DNA from: an uncultured Clostridia bacterium
GTDB taxonomy: Bacteria > Bacillota > Clostridia > Oscillospirales > Acutalibacteraceae
Direction of reading: 5' to 3'
Length of the DNA: 7,210 nt
NCBI GenBank assembly: GCA_946187095.1
Contig: CAMHPW010000048.1
Span: 1-7,210 of the forward strand
The notes under the pieces are model-generated. The model had not been told where the DNA came from, searched no databases, and worked only from the letters and a program-made list of their open reading frames with translations. Shown here one piece after another: positions 1 through 6,033 of the stretch. Position numbers and translations under genes: made by a program. Within the stretch, counting starts at the first letter, position 1. Every line of letters starts with the position of its first letter.

Positions 1-2130
1 CAGGATAAAAAAGACAAGTTTGCAAAGCAGGATAAAAAGCCCGAACAGAAAAAAGACAAAAAGCCGAATGAAAACAAGCCTAAAAATGCAGATAAAAAAC
101 CGAATGTGCAAAAGCCGCAGAAACCGTCTGAAGATACGGCACAAACAGGTTCGTTTGAAAGAGTACAGCGTATCGTAGATACCCGTCAGTCCAATGTTGA
201 CATTGAAAGATACAATGAAAAATATGACCGCCTTGCAAGTGAAAAAATGCACAATGTCAACAATGTCCAGAACAAGCAGAAAATCAACCAGCGTTCACAG
301 CAGAAAGGCAAGCCCAAGAATTCCAGAAAGGAAACCGAACAGGAAAGGCTCAGACGTATCGAAAAGGACAGAAAAACCAAGCCTATCACTGTTCTTATCC
401 CTGATGAAATCACGGTAGGCGAACTGGCTCTCCGACTCAAAGCAAGAGCAGGTGAAGTTATCGGCAAACTGATGGGATTCGGTGTGATGGCAAGTGTCAA
501 TGAAGTGATCGATTTCGATACGGCATCACTTGTGGCAATGGAATTCCATGCGAGAGTCGAAAAGGAAAATATTGAAACCATCGAAGAAAAAATCATTGAT
601 GACAGTGACGATGATGATACTAATCTCATTACAAGGTCGCCTGTCGTTGTCGTCATGGGACACGTTGACCACGGTAAAACTTCACTGCTTGATGCGATCC
701 GTCATGCACACGTTACTTCTACGGAAGCAGGCGGCATTACACAGCATATCGGTGCATACCGTGTCAATATCAATGACAGGGATATCACATTTCTTGATAC
801 CCCAGGACATGAGGCATTTACGACCATGCGTGCAAGGGGTGCACAGGTGACGGATATCGCCATTCTCGTTGTTGCCGCAGATGACGGTATCATGCCCCAG
901 ACCATTGAAGCCATCAACCATGCGAAAGCCGCAGGCGTTTCCATTATCGTTGCGGCAAATAAAATTGACAAGCCCGGTGCAGATGTCATGAGAGTTATGA
1001 CTCAGTTGATGGAACATGAAATCGTTCCCGAAGATTTCGGCGGCGATACGCCTGTTATCCCTGTTTCCGCACATACAAAGCAGGGCATTGACGAACTTCT
1101 TGAAATGGTTTTGCTTGTTGCGGATATGAAAGAACTCAAAGCCAATCCCGACAGGGCGGCAAAGGGTACTGTCATTGAAGCAAGGCTTGACAAGGGCAGA
1201 GGTCCCGTTGCGACTGTACTTGTACAGAACGGTACTCTCCATGTCGGTGATATTATCGTTGCAGGTACGACAGTAGGTCGTGTCAGGGCTATGTCGGATG
1301 ATAACGGCAATAAAGTGCAGAATGCGGGACCGTCTGTGCCTGTTGAAATCACAGGTCTTGATGATGTTCCCACAGGCGGTGATGTATTCAATGCTGTATC
1401 CGATGAACGTTTGGCAAGGGAACTCGTTGACCAGAGAAAGACCGCTCAGAAAGAAGAAAAATTCAATGCCCGTACAAAAGTGACGCTTGACAATCTCTTT
1501 GACCAGATGAAACTGGACGATATGAAAGAACTGAAAATCATTGTCAAGGCAGATGTACAGGGTTCTGTGGAAGCCGTCAGACAGTCGCTTGAAAAGCTGA
1601 CAAATGAAGAAATAAGAGTCAATGTCATTCACAGCGGTGTCGGTGCGATAAGAGAATCCGATGTCATGCTGGCATCAGCATCCAATGCGATTATCGTAGG
1701 CTTTAATGTACGTCCCGACAGCGTTGCAGAGGAAAATGCCAAGAATGACGGCGTTGATATCCGTCTGTACAGAATCATCTATGACTGCATAGAGGAAATT
1801 CAGGCCGCCATGAAGGGTATGCTTGCACCGAAATTCAAGGAAACAATACTCGGCAAAGTCGAAGTCCGTCAGACATATAAAATTACCAATGTCGGTCTTG
1901 TATCGGGTTCGTATGTACTTTCGGGAAAAGTTGTCCGTGGTGCAAGTGTCAGAGTCGTGCGTGACGGTATCGTTATTGCAGATGATACGATAGCTTCTCT
2001 CCAGAGATTCAAGGATTCCGTCAAGGAAGTCGCACAGGGCTTTGAATGTGGTATTACGCTTGACCGTTTCGCCGATATCAAAGAGGGCGATATCTTTGAA
2101 GTTTACCAGATGGAACAGATCAAGGAATGA
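1..2130 (+). CDS. infB: Translation initiation factor IF-2, 5'-truncated by the window
   Basis: IF-2 is the cytoplasmic GTPase that brings formyl-methionyl-tRNA to the 30S subunit and promotes 50S joining. The frame is open from base 1, so the true start lies upstream; the GTG at 106 is only an internal valine codon. The visible part is 709 residues. Residues 1-35 are a low-complexity tail with 14 lysines, typical of the variable IF-2 N-terminus. An IF2_N helical domain covers about residues 133-183. The GTPase motifs are G1 GHVDHGKT (658-681), G3 DTPGHE (796-813), G4 NKID (958-969) and G5 SAH (1066-1074). Domain II follows (from about [19 protein letters not shown]), then domain III ([25 protein letters not shown]) and the tRNA-binding C-terminal beta-barrel with a [13 protein letters not shown] segment. 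No key residue is missing. Usually rbfA follows infB; here it does not. Confidence 0.98.
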   Translation, partial: QDKKDKFAKQDKKPEQKKDKKPNENKPKNADKKPNVQKPQKPSEDTAQTGSFERVQRIVDTRQSNVDIERYNEKYDRLASEKMHNVNNVQNKQKINQRSQQKGKPKNSRKETEQERLRRIEKDRKTKPITVLIPDEITVGELALRLKARAGEVIGKLMGFGVMASVNEVIDFDTASLVAMEFHARVEKENIETIEEKIIDDSDDDDTNLITRSPVVVVMGHVDHGKTSLLDAIRHAHVTSTEAGGITQHIGAYRVNINDRDITFLDTPGHEAFTTMRARGAQVTDIAILVVAADDGIMPQTIEAINHAKAAGVSIIVAANKIDKPGADVMRVMTQLMEHEIVPEDFGGDTPVIPVSAHTKQGIDELLEMVLLVADMKELKANPDRAAKGTVIEARLDKGRGPVATVLVQNGTLHVGDIIVAGTTVGRVRAMSDDNGNKVQNAGPSVPVEITGLDDVPTGGDVFNAVSDERLARELVDQRKTAQKEEKFNARTKVTLDNLFDQMKLDDMKELKIIVKADVQGSVEAVRQSLEKLTNEEIRVNVIHSGVGAIRESDVMLASASNAIIVGFNVRPDSVAEENAKNDGVDIRLYRIIYDCIEEIQAAMKGMLAPKFKETILGKVEVRQTYKITNVGLVSGSYVLSGKVVRGASVRVVRDGIVIADDTIASLQRFKDSVKEVAQGFECGITLDRFADIKEGDIFEVYQMEQIKE

Positions 2131-2131
2131 A

Positions 2132-2188
2132 CAATGAGGAGTGAGGAATGAGGAATATTTCTCATTCCTAATTCCTAATTTATCATTG
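2132..2188. repeat. Imperfect palindrome of GAGGAAT / ATTCCTA units after infB
   Basis: The 5' arm begins CAATGA (2132-2137) and carries repeated RAGGAATGAG-like units. The 3' arm carries ATTCCTAATTCCTAA and ends TCATTG (2183-2188). The arms are reverse complements apart from a few mismatches and about 5 extra bases in the 3' arm, and the central loop is only a few bases around ATATTTC. No T tract follows, so it is not a standard intrinsic terminator. Short palindromes built from such units occur repeatedly between genes in some Clostridia, so a small non-autonomous or slippage-derived element is possible. That is an inference, because only one copy is visible here. Confidence 0.6.
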
Positions 2189-2207
2189 AAAGAAAGGTGT
2201 GGAAAAA

Positions 2208-2927
2208 ATGCCGGATATGGAAGCTTACAGTGATTTTTTGACGAGAACGGGCGAATTTGAAAAGCCCGGACTTGCCATGGGTGACGGGGATTTTCACCCT
2301 CATGCCGAACTTGGTGCAAAATGCAGTCCCGACGGAACTTTCAGGGAATTTTTCGGAGATACTGTTGTGTTTGAACTCAAACATAAGGCAAAGGAAAAAT
2401 TTGCCGAAATCATAGAGGAACTCTATGCAAAAGTGCCCGAATGTTTCAGTGAAAAGATCAATGCCGATACGCTGCACATGACTTTGCATGATTTGAGTGC
2501 GTCGGAAAATCTCAATGAAGTAGCAGCAGATGTGTTCAGCAATGAGATAAAGCTGCTCGAAGTGCTGAAAGAAAATCCCATTGAGATAAAGACTGTCAGA
2601 ATGAAAACGAATTTTATCATCAATATGGTGTCGAAAAGTCTTGTGATGGCACTCGTGCCCGAAGATGAAGAAGAATGGAACAAACTCCAGACGCTTTACA
2701 GTCTGATTAATCAGGTAAAAGTTTGTCCGTATCCGTTTCTGACACCGCACGTTACATTGGCATATTTCAACATCAACGGCTTTGGCGAAAAGTCCGTCAG
2801 AAAGCTGAAAAAAATCGTTGAAAAGATGAATGAAAAGAGTTTTGAAGTGACTCTGCATACGAACAGGCTGTATTATCAGCATTTTCGCAGCATGAATGAT
2901 TATACAACGATATTTCCGCTTGTATGA
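2208..2927 (+). CDS. 2H-phosphoesterase / LigT-like protein
   Basis: The protein has 239 residues. It contains the paired HxT motifs that define the 2H phosphoesterase superfamily (RNA 2',3'-cyclic phosphodiesterases, LigT/2'-5' RNA ligase-like proteins): H90-M-T92 in LHMTLHDL and H181-V-T183 in PHVTLAYF. Each follows a predicted beta-strand and their spacing of about 90 residues fits the bilobal fold. Members hydrolyse 2',3'-cyclic or related phosphodiesters on RNA or nucleotides; the substrate here is unknown. About 50 residues precede the core and include GDGDFHPHAELG, which I do not recognise. I chose ATG 2208 because AAAGGTG at 2193-2199 lies 8 nt upstream; the in-frame GTG at 2199 overlaps that site and has a poor one of its own. 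There is no signal peptide. The next gene starts 11 nt downstream, so the two are probably co-transcribed. Codon use resembles the neighbours. Confidence 0.75.
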   Translation: MPDMEAYSDFLTRTGEFEKPGLAMGDGDFHPHAELGAKCSPDGTFREFFGDTVVFELKHKAKEKFAEIIEELYAKVPECFSEKINADTLHMTLHDLSASENLNEVAADVFSNEIKLLEVLKENPIEIKTVRMKTNFIINMVSKSLVMALVPEDEEEWNKLQTLYSLINQVKVCPYPFLTPHVTLAYFNINGFGEKSVRKLKKIVEKMNEKSFEVTLHTNRLYYQHFRSMNDYTTIFPLV

Positions 2928-2938
2928 AAGGGCTTATC

Positions 2939-3331
2939 ATGGTTTGGCTGAAAAAACGTAGGATATGGATTGTATCAACAGCTGTTTTATTGGTTATTTC
3001 CGTTTTGGCTGCTTTGTTTGTTTCCTCGCATTATACAATGATTTCCGAACTGCCTTTTATCAAGTCTGCACCCGATGTGAAACTATACAATGACCGGTGG
3101 ATTGTAGGCAATTTTATCGAGAATGTCAGAGAAAAATACGGTGATTTCAGCCGTATGAAATATGGTGCTTTTAATGGCGATTACGGTGAAAATGGGGGAA
3201 CTGTCGGATATTATATCGGCAAAGAGGCGAATTTTTTGGATCCGACAGGTGCCCCGATGTATTACTGGATGCATTACAACAGCGACAGGATCGTTACCGA
3301 AGTTTATATACAAACGCTGCCGGGCGGCTGA
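2939..3331 (+). CDS. Small single-pass membrane protein, unknown function
   Basis: The protein has 130 residues. A basic N-terminus (KKRR, residues 5-8) precedes one hydrophobic helix at about residues 9-28 (IWIVSTAVLLVISVLAALFV). By the positive-inside rule the remaining 100 or so residues should lie outside the cytoplasm. That domain is rich in Tyr, Gly and Asp, has GYYIGKEANFLDPTGAPMYY near residues 90-109, and ends in LPGG. I associate this pattern with an unnamed group of Clostridia/Ruminococcus hypothetical proteins, from memory only. No cysteine lipobox is present. An in-frame ATG at 2924 would overlap the previous stop by 4 nt, but GAAAGGG at 2926-2932 is 6 nt before ATG 2939, so the later start is preferred. 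It is probably translated with the 2H-phosphoesterase gene. No terminator is visible after it, and the next promoter begins 34 nt later. Confidence 0.65.
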   Translation: MVWLKKRRIWIVSTAVLLVISVLAALFVSSHYTMISELPFIKSAPDVKLYNDRWIVGNFIENVREKYGDFSRMKYGAFNGDYGENGGTVGYYIGKEANFLDPTGAPMYYWMHYNSDRIVTEVYIQTLPGG

Positions 3332-3364
3332 CAAAGGAAATTTTCAGATATATTCAAAAATATC

Positions 3365-3394
3365 TTGACAAACAGATTGATTTTATGGTATAGT
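3365..3394 (+). promoter_or_regulatory. Sigma-A-type promoter of the rpmG-secE-nusG-rplKA operon
   Basis: A perfect -35 TTGACA (3365-3370) is followed by an 18-nt spacer and a -10 TATAGT (3389-3394). TG at 3386-3387 gives an extended -10 (TGG just before TATAGT). Transcription should start near 3401, leaving a leader of about 80 nt before rpmG. No other clear promoter is seen before rplK, so this one probably serves all five genes to rplA, possibly with read-through from upstream. Confidence 0.75.
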
Positions 3395-3401
3395 ATAAAT
3401 A

Positions 3402-3443
3402 CCTCAAAAGGGGCAATTTTTTTTGTGTGTCTTTTTCTTGAGG
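3402..3443 (+). other. Possible leader hairpin before rpmG
   Basis: CCTCAA (3402-3407) can pair with TTGAGG (3438-3443), enclosing a loop that holds an 8-T run (3417-3424). The 3' arm merges into an SD-like GGGAGG at 3442-3447, about 20 nt before the real site. Only 6 bp close a large loop, so it is weak and its function is unknown. Confidence 0.25.
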
Positions 3444-3481
3444 GAGGTTTATAGATTCCGAAATACCGGGAGGTGCCGTTA

Positions 3482-3631
3482 ATGAGAGTAAAAATAACAT
3501 TGGCTTGCACAGAGTGTAAGCAGCGTAACTACAACACTATGAAAAACAAGAAAAACGATCCGGACAGACTTGAAATGAACAAGTACTGCAGATTCTGCAA
3601 AAAGCATACTCTGCACAAGGAAACAAAGTAA
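3482..3631 (+). CDS. rpmG: 50S ribosomal protein L33, zinc-binding form
   Basis: This is a 49-residue basic protein of the large subunit, located near the E site. It begins [17 protein letters not shown] and continues [21 protein letters not shown] at the end, the full usual length. Two CxxC pairs (C9/C12 and C36/C39) form a zinc ribbon, which marks this as the C+ form rather than the cysteine-free paralog some bacteria switch to under zinc shortage. ATG 3482 has GGGAGGTG at 3468-3475, 6 nt upstream. It lies just before secE (15-nt gap), the classic Firmicutes order. The tRNA-Trp gene found between these genes in some relatives is absent. No zinc-regulator operator was recognised in the promoter region. 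Confidence 0.96.
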   Translation: MRVKITLACTECKQRNYNTMKNKKNDPDRLEMNKYCRFCKKHTLHKETK

Positions 3632-3646
3632 GCGGAGGTATCGGGC

Positions 3647-3892
3647 ATGGCTAAGAAAAAAGCTGATGAAAAAAAGCCGAATATCTTTGCAAGAATTTGG
3701 AATGGTATCGTGAATTTCTTCCGTGATATCATCAGGGAGATCAAGAAAATAGTGTGGCCTACACCGAAAGCGACATTCAGGAATACGGGAATCGTGTTGC
3801 TTGTCATGCTGGTGTCGGGACTGGTGATTTTTGGCGTTGATTCAGGTCTGCACGCATTGTTCGGACTTGTGATGGATCTTGCCGGAAATTAA
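3647..3892 (+). CDS. secE: Preprotein translocase subunit SecE
   Basis: SecE is the small essential membrane subunit that clamps SecY in the protein-export channel. The 81-residue protein has the short Gram-positive architecture: a lysine-rich N-terminus, an amphipathic surface helix (about residues 14-34) ending in the family signature EIKKIVWPTPKAT (residues 31-43), and one transmembrane helix at about 48-66 (NTGIVLLVMLVSGLVIFGV is its hydrophobic core). ATG 3647 is preceded by GGAGG at 3634-3638. It sits between rpmG and nusG, its conserved position across bacteria, and shares their transcript. Confidence 0.95.
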   Translation: MAKKKADEKKPNIFARIWNGIVNFFRDIIREIKKIVWPTPKATFRNTGIVLLVMLVSGLVIFGVDSGLHALFGLVMDLAGN

Positions 3893-3922
3893 AAAAACAA
3901 AGAATGTCGGAGGGAAATGACT

Positions 3923-4462
3923 ATGCCGCATGAAGAACCAAAATGGTATGTTGTCCATACATATTCGGGATATGAAAAAAAAGTTGCCTCGAATCTTGCC
4001 ACTACCGTTGAAAACAGGGGCTTTAAGGAGCTGATCACGGATATCCGTGTGCCGACGGAAATGGTCACGGAAATAACGGACGACAAGGAGAAAACAGTTG
4101 AGCGTAAGATTTTCCCCGGATATGTATTTGTGAAAATGGTGATGAATGACGATACATGGTATATCGTGAGAAATATCAGAGGATGTACCGGTTTCGTCGG
4201 TCCGAGTTCCAAGCCGATACCGCTTTCCGATGCGGAAGTCACGGCGATGGGCATTGAAAATGAATCCGATAAAACACCACGCATTGAAGTTGCCTATAAA
4301 GTGGGTGACAGGGTGCGTATCAAGGATGATTCCTTTGACGATTCGGAAGGCATTGTCGAGTTGATAGACCTTCAGAACAATGTCGTAAGAGTTATCGTTC
4401 AGATGTTCGGACAGGATACTCCCATTGACCTCGAACTGAATAAAGTAGAGGTATTGGAGTAA
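3923..4462 (+). CDS. nusG: Transcription termination/antitermination factor NusG
   Basis: NusG binds RNA polymerase through its NGN domain and uses its KOW domain to contact partners such as S10 or Rho, affecting pausing, termination and transcription-translation coupling. The 179-residue product has WYVVHTYSGYEKKV at residues 8-21 opening the NGN domain, the conserved KIFPGYVFV at 62-70, GCTGFVG near 87-93, and a C-terminal KOW domain from about residue 125 (VGDRVRI then SEGIVELID) ending MFGQDTPIDLELNKVEVLE. Length and order are normal for the family. ATG 3917 is also in frame, but GGAGGG at 3909-3914 would be only 2 nt away from it and is 8 nt from ATG 3923, so 3923 is preferred. It is co-transcribed with secE (30-nt gap) and probably with rplKA. 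Confidence 0.95.
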   Translation: MPHEEPKWYVVHTYSGYEKKVASNLATTVENRGFKELITDIRVPTEMVTEITDDKEKTVERKIFPGYVFVKMVMNDDTWYIVRNIRGCTGFVGPSSKPIPLSDAEVTAMGIENESDKTPRIEVAYKVGDRVRIKDDSFDDSEGIVELIDLQNNVVRVIVQMFGQDTPIDLELNKVEVLE

Positions 4463-4477
4463 AAAAATTAAGCTGAT

Positions 4478-4516
4478 AACGGAGCTATTCCGTTGTTATT
4501 GAGGGAATTTTCCCTC
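4478..4516 (+). promoter_or_regulatory. Two hairpins in the nusG-rplK spacer
   Basis: AACGGA (4478-4483) pairs with TCCGTT (4489-4494) around the loop GCTAT. GAGGGA (4501-4506) pairs with TCCCTC (4511-4516) around a 4-nt loop. The second hairpin directly abuts the L1-like element at 4517. Neither is followed by a T tract, so they are not intrinsic terminators. They may help fold or shield the rplK leader. Confidence 0.5.
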
Positions 4517-4559
4517 GTGGGAGGAGAGAAAATTTTTGTATTTCTCCGCATTTTACCAC
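4517..4559 (+). promoter_or_regulatory. Candidate L1-binding autoregulatory RNA element before rplK
   Basis: GTGG (4517-4520) pairs with CCAC (4556-4559). On the 5' side GA is unpaired; then GGAGAGA (4523-4529) pairs with TTTCTCC (4541-4547, one G-U pair). On the 3' side GCATTTTA (4548-4555) is unpaired. This asymmetric GTGG-GA-GG ... CC-loop-CCAC pattern matches the L1-stalk helix of 23S rRNA (E. coli has GGUGGGAGG ... CC UUGAAAUA CCACC). The ribosome binding site GGAGGTG starts 8 nt after the element, so bound L1 could block translation of rplK. The function is inferred from this mimicry and from known L1 autoregulation. Confidence 0.8.
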
Positions 4560-4581
4560 AAATTTTGGAGGTGCAGTAAAA

Positions 4582-5007
4582 ATGGCTCAGAAGGTAACAG
4601 GCTTTATCAAGCTTCAGATACCTGCCGGCAAGGCAACACCGGCACCGCCTGTAGGACCGGCTCTCGGTCAGCACGGTGTCAATATCATGGCATTTACAAA
4701 GGAATTCAATGAGCGTACAAAGAAAGATATCGGTCTTATCATTCCTGTCGTTATCACAGTTTATGCAGACCGTTCATTCACCTTTGTAACAAAGACTCCG
4801 CCTGCAGCGGTTCTCATCAAGAAGGCTTGCGGAATCGAATCGGCTTCGGGCGAACCCAACAAGAAGAAAGTTGCAAAGATCACCAAAGATCAGGTTCGTG
4901 CTATCGCTGAACAGAAAATGCCCGACCTCAATGCATCAAGCATTGAATCCGCTTGCAGCATGATCGCAGGTACGGCAAGAAGTATGGGTATTGTAGTAGT
5001 CGACTGA
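4582..5007 (+). CDS. rplK: 50S ribosomal protein L11
   Basis: L11 binds 23S rRNA at the GTPase-associated centre at the base of the L7/L12 stalk, where translation factors dock. The 141-residue protein is full length. The N-terminal domain (about residues 1-70) contains [16 protein letters not shown] at 20-35, with the prolines at 22, 23 and 26 in the region linked to thiostrepton sensitivity. The C-terminal rRNA-binding domain includes [12 protein letters not shown] and ends [22 protein letters not shown] 4582 has GGAGGTG at 4567-4573, 8 nt upstream. It follows nusG by 119 nt and precedes rplA by 66 nt, the usual order. It is probably repressed by L1 through the upstream RNA element. Confidence 0.98.
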   Translation: MAQKVTGFIKLQIPAGKATPAPPVGPALGQHGVNIMAFTKEFNERTKKDIGLIIPVVITVYADRSFTFVTKTPPAAVLIKKACGIESASGEPNKKKVAKITKDQVRAIAEQKMPDLNASSIESACSMIAGTARSMGIVVVD

Positions 5008-5018
5008 TCGCTCTCCGA

Positions 5019-5051
5019 GTGGGAGGACAAAATTAATTCCGATTTTACCAC
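5019..5051 (+). promoter_or_regulatory. Second candidate L1-binding RNA element, before rplA
   Basis: GTGG (5019-5022) pairs with CCAC (5048-5051), extended by A5018-T5052. GA is unpaired on the 5' side, GG (5025-5026) can pair with CC (5039-5040), and GATTTTA (5041-5047) is unpaired on the 3' side. The sequence shares GTGGGAGGA and ATTTTACCAC with the element before rplK, while the middle is shorter and differs. GGGAGG at 5058-5063 starts 7 nt after CCAC, close to the rplK geometry. A separate translational control of rplA by its own product is the likely role. Confidence 0.75.
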
Positions 5052-5073
5052 TGAATAGGGAGGAAAATCTATA

Positions 5074-5775
5074 ATGAAACACGGTAAAAAATATGTCGAT
5101 GCTGCAAAACTCATCGACAAGACAAAAGCGTATGATTCAAAAGAAGCAATAGATGTTTGCCTCAAGACAGGCACGGCCAAGTTTGACGAAACCGTTGAAC
5201 TTCATGTGAAACTCGGTGTTGATTCACGTCATGCCGATCAGCAGGTTCGTGGTGCCATCGTTCTTCCGAACGGTACAGGCAAGCAGGTAAGAGTTCTTGC
5301 CATCTGCAAGGGCGACAATGTTCAGAAGGCTCAGGAAGCCGGTGCCGAATATGTAGGTGCAGAGGAATTCACTCAGAAGATTCAGAGTGAAGGCTGGACA
5401 GACTTCGATGTACTTATCACCACTCCCGATATGATGGGCTTGGTAGGTCGTCTTGGTAAGATCCTCGGTCCTCGTGGCTTGATGCCGAACCCCAAGGCAG
5501 GTACGGTTACACCCGATATCGCAAGGGCTATCAAAGAAGCAAAAGCCGGTAAGATTGAATACCGTCTTGATAAAACCAATATCATTCACTGCCCCATCGG
5601 CAAGGTTTCCTTTGGTACAGACAAGATTTCAGAGAACTTTGATGCTCTCATGAATGCGATTATCAAAGCAAAGCCTGCTGCCGCTAAAGGTCAGTATATC
5701 AAATCCGTTGCAGTTGTTACAACAATGGGACCTGCTGTAAAAGTAAATCCCGCTAAAATCAACGGAGCTGTTTAA
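5074..5775 (+). CDS. rplA: 50S ribosomal protein L1
   Basis: L1 forms the mobile stalk near the E site that helps release deacylated tRNA, and in many bacteria it also represses its own mRNA. The 233-residue protein is of normal length. It starts [20 protein letters not shown] and has rRNA-contact sequence [14 protein letters not shown] (37-50) followed by [20 protein letters not shown]. The family signature region is [20 protein letters not shown] (124-143), and [13 protein letters not shown] lies at 168-180. ATG 5074 has AGGGAGG at 5057-5063. The two L1-like RNA elements before rplK and rplA suggest the product regulates both genes. Its stop codon lies within the palindrome that follows. 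Confidence 0.98.
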   Translation: MKHGKKYVDAAKLIDKTKAYDSKEAIDVCLKTGTAKFDETVELHVKLGVDSRHADQQVRGAIVLPNGTGKQVRVLAICKGDNVQKAQEAGAEYVGAEEFTQKIQSEGWTDFDVLITTPDMMGLVGRLGKILGPRGLMPNPKAGTVTPDIARAIKEAKAGKIEYRLDKTNIIHCPIGKVSFGTDKISENFDALMNAIIKAKPAAAKGQYIKSVAVVTTMGPAVKVNPAKINGAV

Positions 5776-5844
5776 TTCATAATTAAGAATGCATAATTAT
5801 CTTGAAAGCTGCCTTTTGCACTTCAATTATGCATTATGAATTAA
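5772..5844. repeat. Long AT-rich palindrome after rplA
   Basis: The 5' arm TTAATTCATAAT...ATGCATAATT and the 3' arm AATTATGCATTATGAATTAA (5825-5844) are complementary except for 7 extra bases in the 5' arm. Inside, TTGAA and TTCAA, then TGC and GCA, continue the stem to a CTTTT loop, so nearly the whole 73 nt can fold as one hairpin. The 5' arm includes the rplA stop codon. On the + strand it is followed by A residues, not T, so it is not a canonical terminator for rplA, although it might slow polymerase or protect the mRNA 3' end. It resembles the short palindromic intergenic repeats of many Firmicutes; only one copy is visible. Confidence 0.65.
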
Positions 5845-5851
5845 AAAAGTC

Positions 5852-5880
5852 TTGACATACACATTTCGGTGTGGTATAAT
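5852..5880 (+). promoter_or_regulatory. Strong sigma-A-type promoter of rplJ-rplL
   Basis: TTGACA (5852-5857), a 17-nt spacer and TATAAT (5875-5880) match the consensus exactly, and TG at 5872-5873 adds an extended -10. The start site should be near 5887, giving a leader of about 147 nt. Such a strong promoter fits the high demand for L7/L12, with output trimmed by the downstream attenuator. Confidence 0.88.
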
Positions 5881-5886
5881 CTATCT

Positions 5887-5977
5887 TGCTGTTGACTGTA
5901 GACAGCAGGTGCACGAAAGTGCATAAAAGGGTGATTCCCTGCCTGCCGAGGTTGTGTGCGTGTATTAAGTGTATTAC
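5887..5977 (+). promoter_or_regulatory. L10-type ribosomal protein leader RNA (L10/L12-binding, with possible antiterminator)
   Basis: The segment contains the hallmark GTAGACAGCAGGTGC (5898-5912) and CCTGCCTGCCGAGG (5938-5951) of the Firmicutes L10 leader. GCAGG (5905-5909) pairs with CCTGC (5942-5946). Within it are the hairpin TGCAC-GAAA-GTGCA (5910-5923) and AGGG/CCCT (5928-5940). This resembles the L10-L12 binding region on 23S rRNA. Further on, GCGTGTA (5958-5964) can pair with TAC-T-ACGC (5975-5982), using bases also needed by the terminator stem, so it is a plausible antiterminator. In the known model, excess L10-L12 complex binds the leader and favours termination. The family call is firm; the antiterminator pairing is my proposal. 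Confidence 0.88.
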
Positions 5978-6012
5978 TACGCCTTCCTCGCAAACGGGGA
6001 GGGCGTATTTTT
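5978..6012 (+). terminator. Intrinsic terminator (attenuator) in the rplJ leader
   Basis: TACGCCTTCCTC (5978-5989) pairs with GGGGAGGGCGTA (5996-6007) over 12 bp, with two G-U pairs, around the loop GCAAAC, followed by five T residues (6008-6012). It lies 21 nt before the rplJ start and therefore works as a regulated attenuator rather than an end-of-operon terminator. Confidence 0.9.
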
Positions 6013-6033
6013 AATATTCGGAGGTGAATCGTT

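Noticed and set aside
1..105. Repeated CAGGATAAAAA (1-11 and 28-38) as a possible direct-repeat element
   Set aside because: These are in-frame QDKK codons of the low-complexity lysine-rich IF-2 tail and are explained by amino acid bias.
106..108. GTG at 106 as the start of infB
   Set aside because: The frame stays open to base 1 and encodes a typical lysine-rich IF-2 N-terminal tail, and there is no ribosome binding site before 106.
682..1632. Long open frame on the minus strand inside infB
   Set aside because: It is antisense to a fully conserved IF-2 coding sequence, its translation is compositionally odd (rich in Cys, His and Asn), and it has no credible start signal.
1675..2882. Two long minus-strand open frames across the infB end and the 2H gene
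   Set aside because: The plus-strand proteins carry recognisable motifs over the same bases; the reverse frames match nothing I know and cross gene boundaries.
2924..2926. ATG with 4-nt ATGA overlap as the start of the membrane protein
   Set aside because: Possible by translational coupling, but GAAAGGG at 2926-2932 points to ATG 2939, which also begins the basic pre-helix segment directly.
3346..3365. AGATAT/ATATCT inverted repeat touching the -35 of the rpmG promoter
   Set aside because: Six AT-rich base pairs are easily expected by chance in this sequence; no repressor family can be assigned.
3411..3424. GGGGCAA followed by eight T residues as an intrinsic terminator
   Set aside because: No GC-rich stem precedes the T run, and it lies in the rpmG leader after its promoter.
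3632..3646. tRNA-Trp gene between rpmG and secE, as in some relatives
   Set aside because: The gap is only 15 nt and contains just the secE ribosome binding site.
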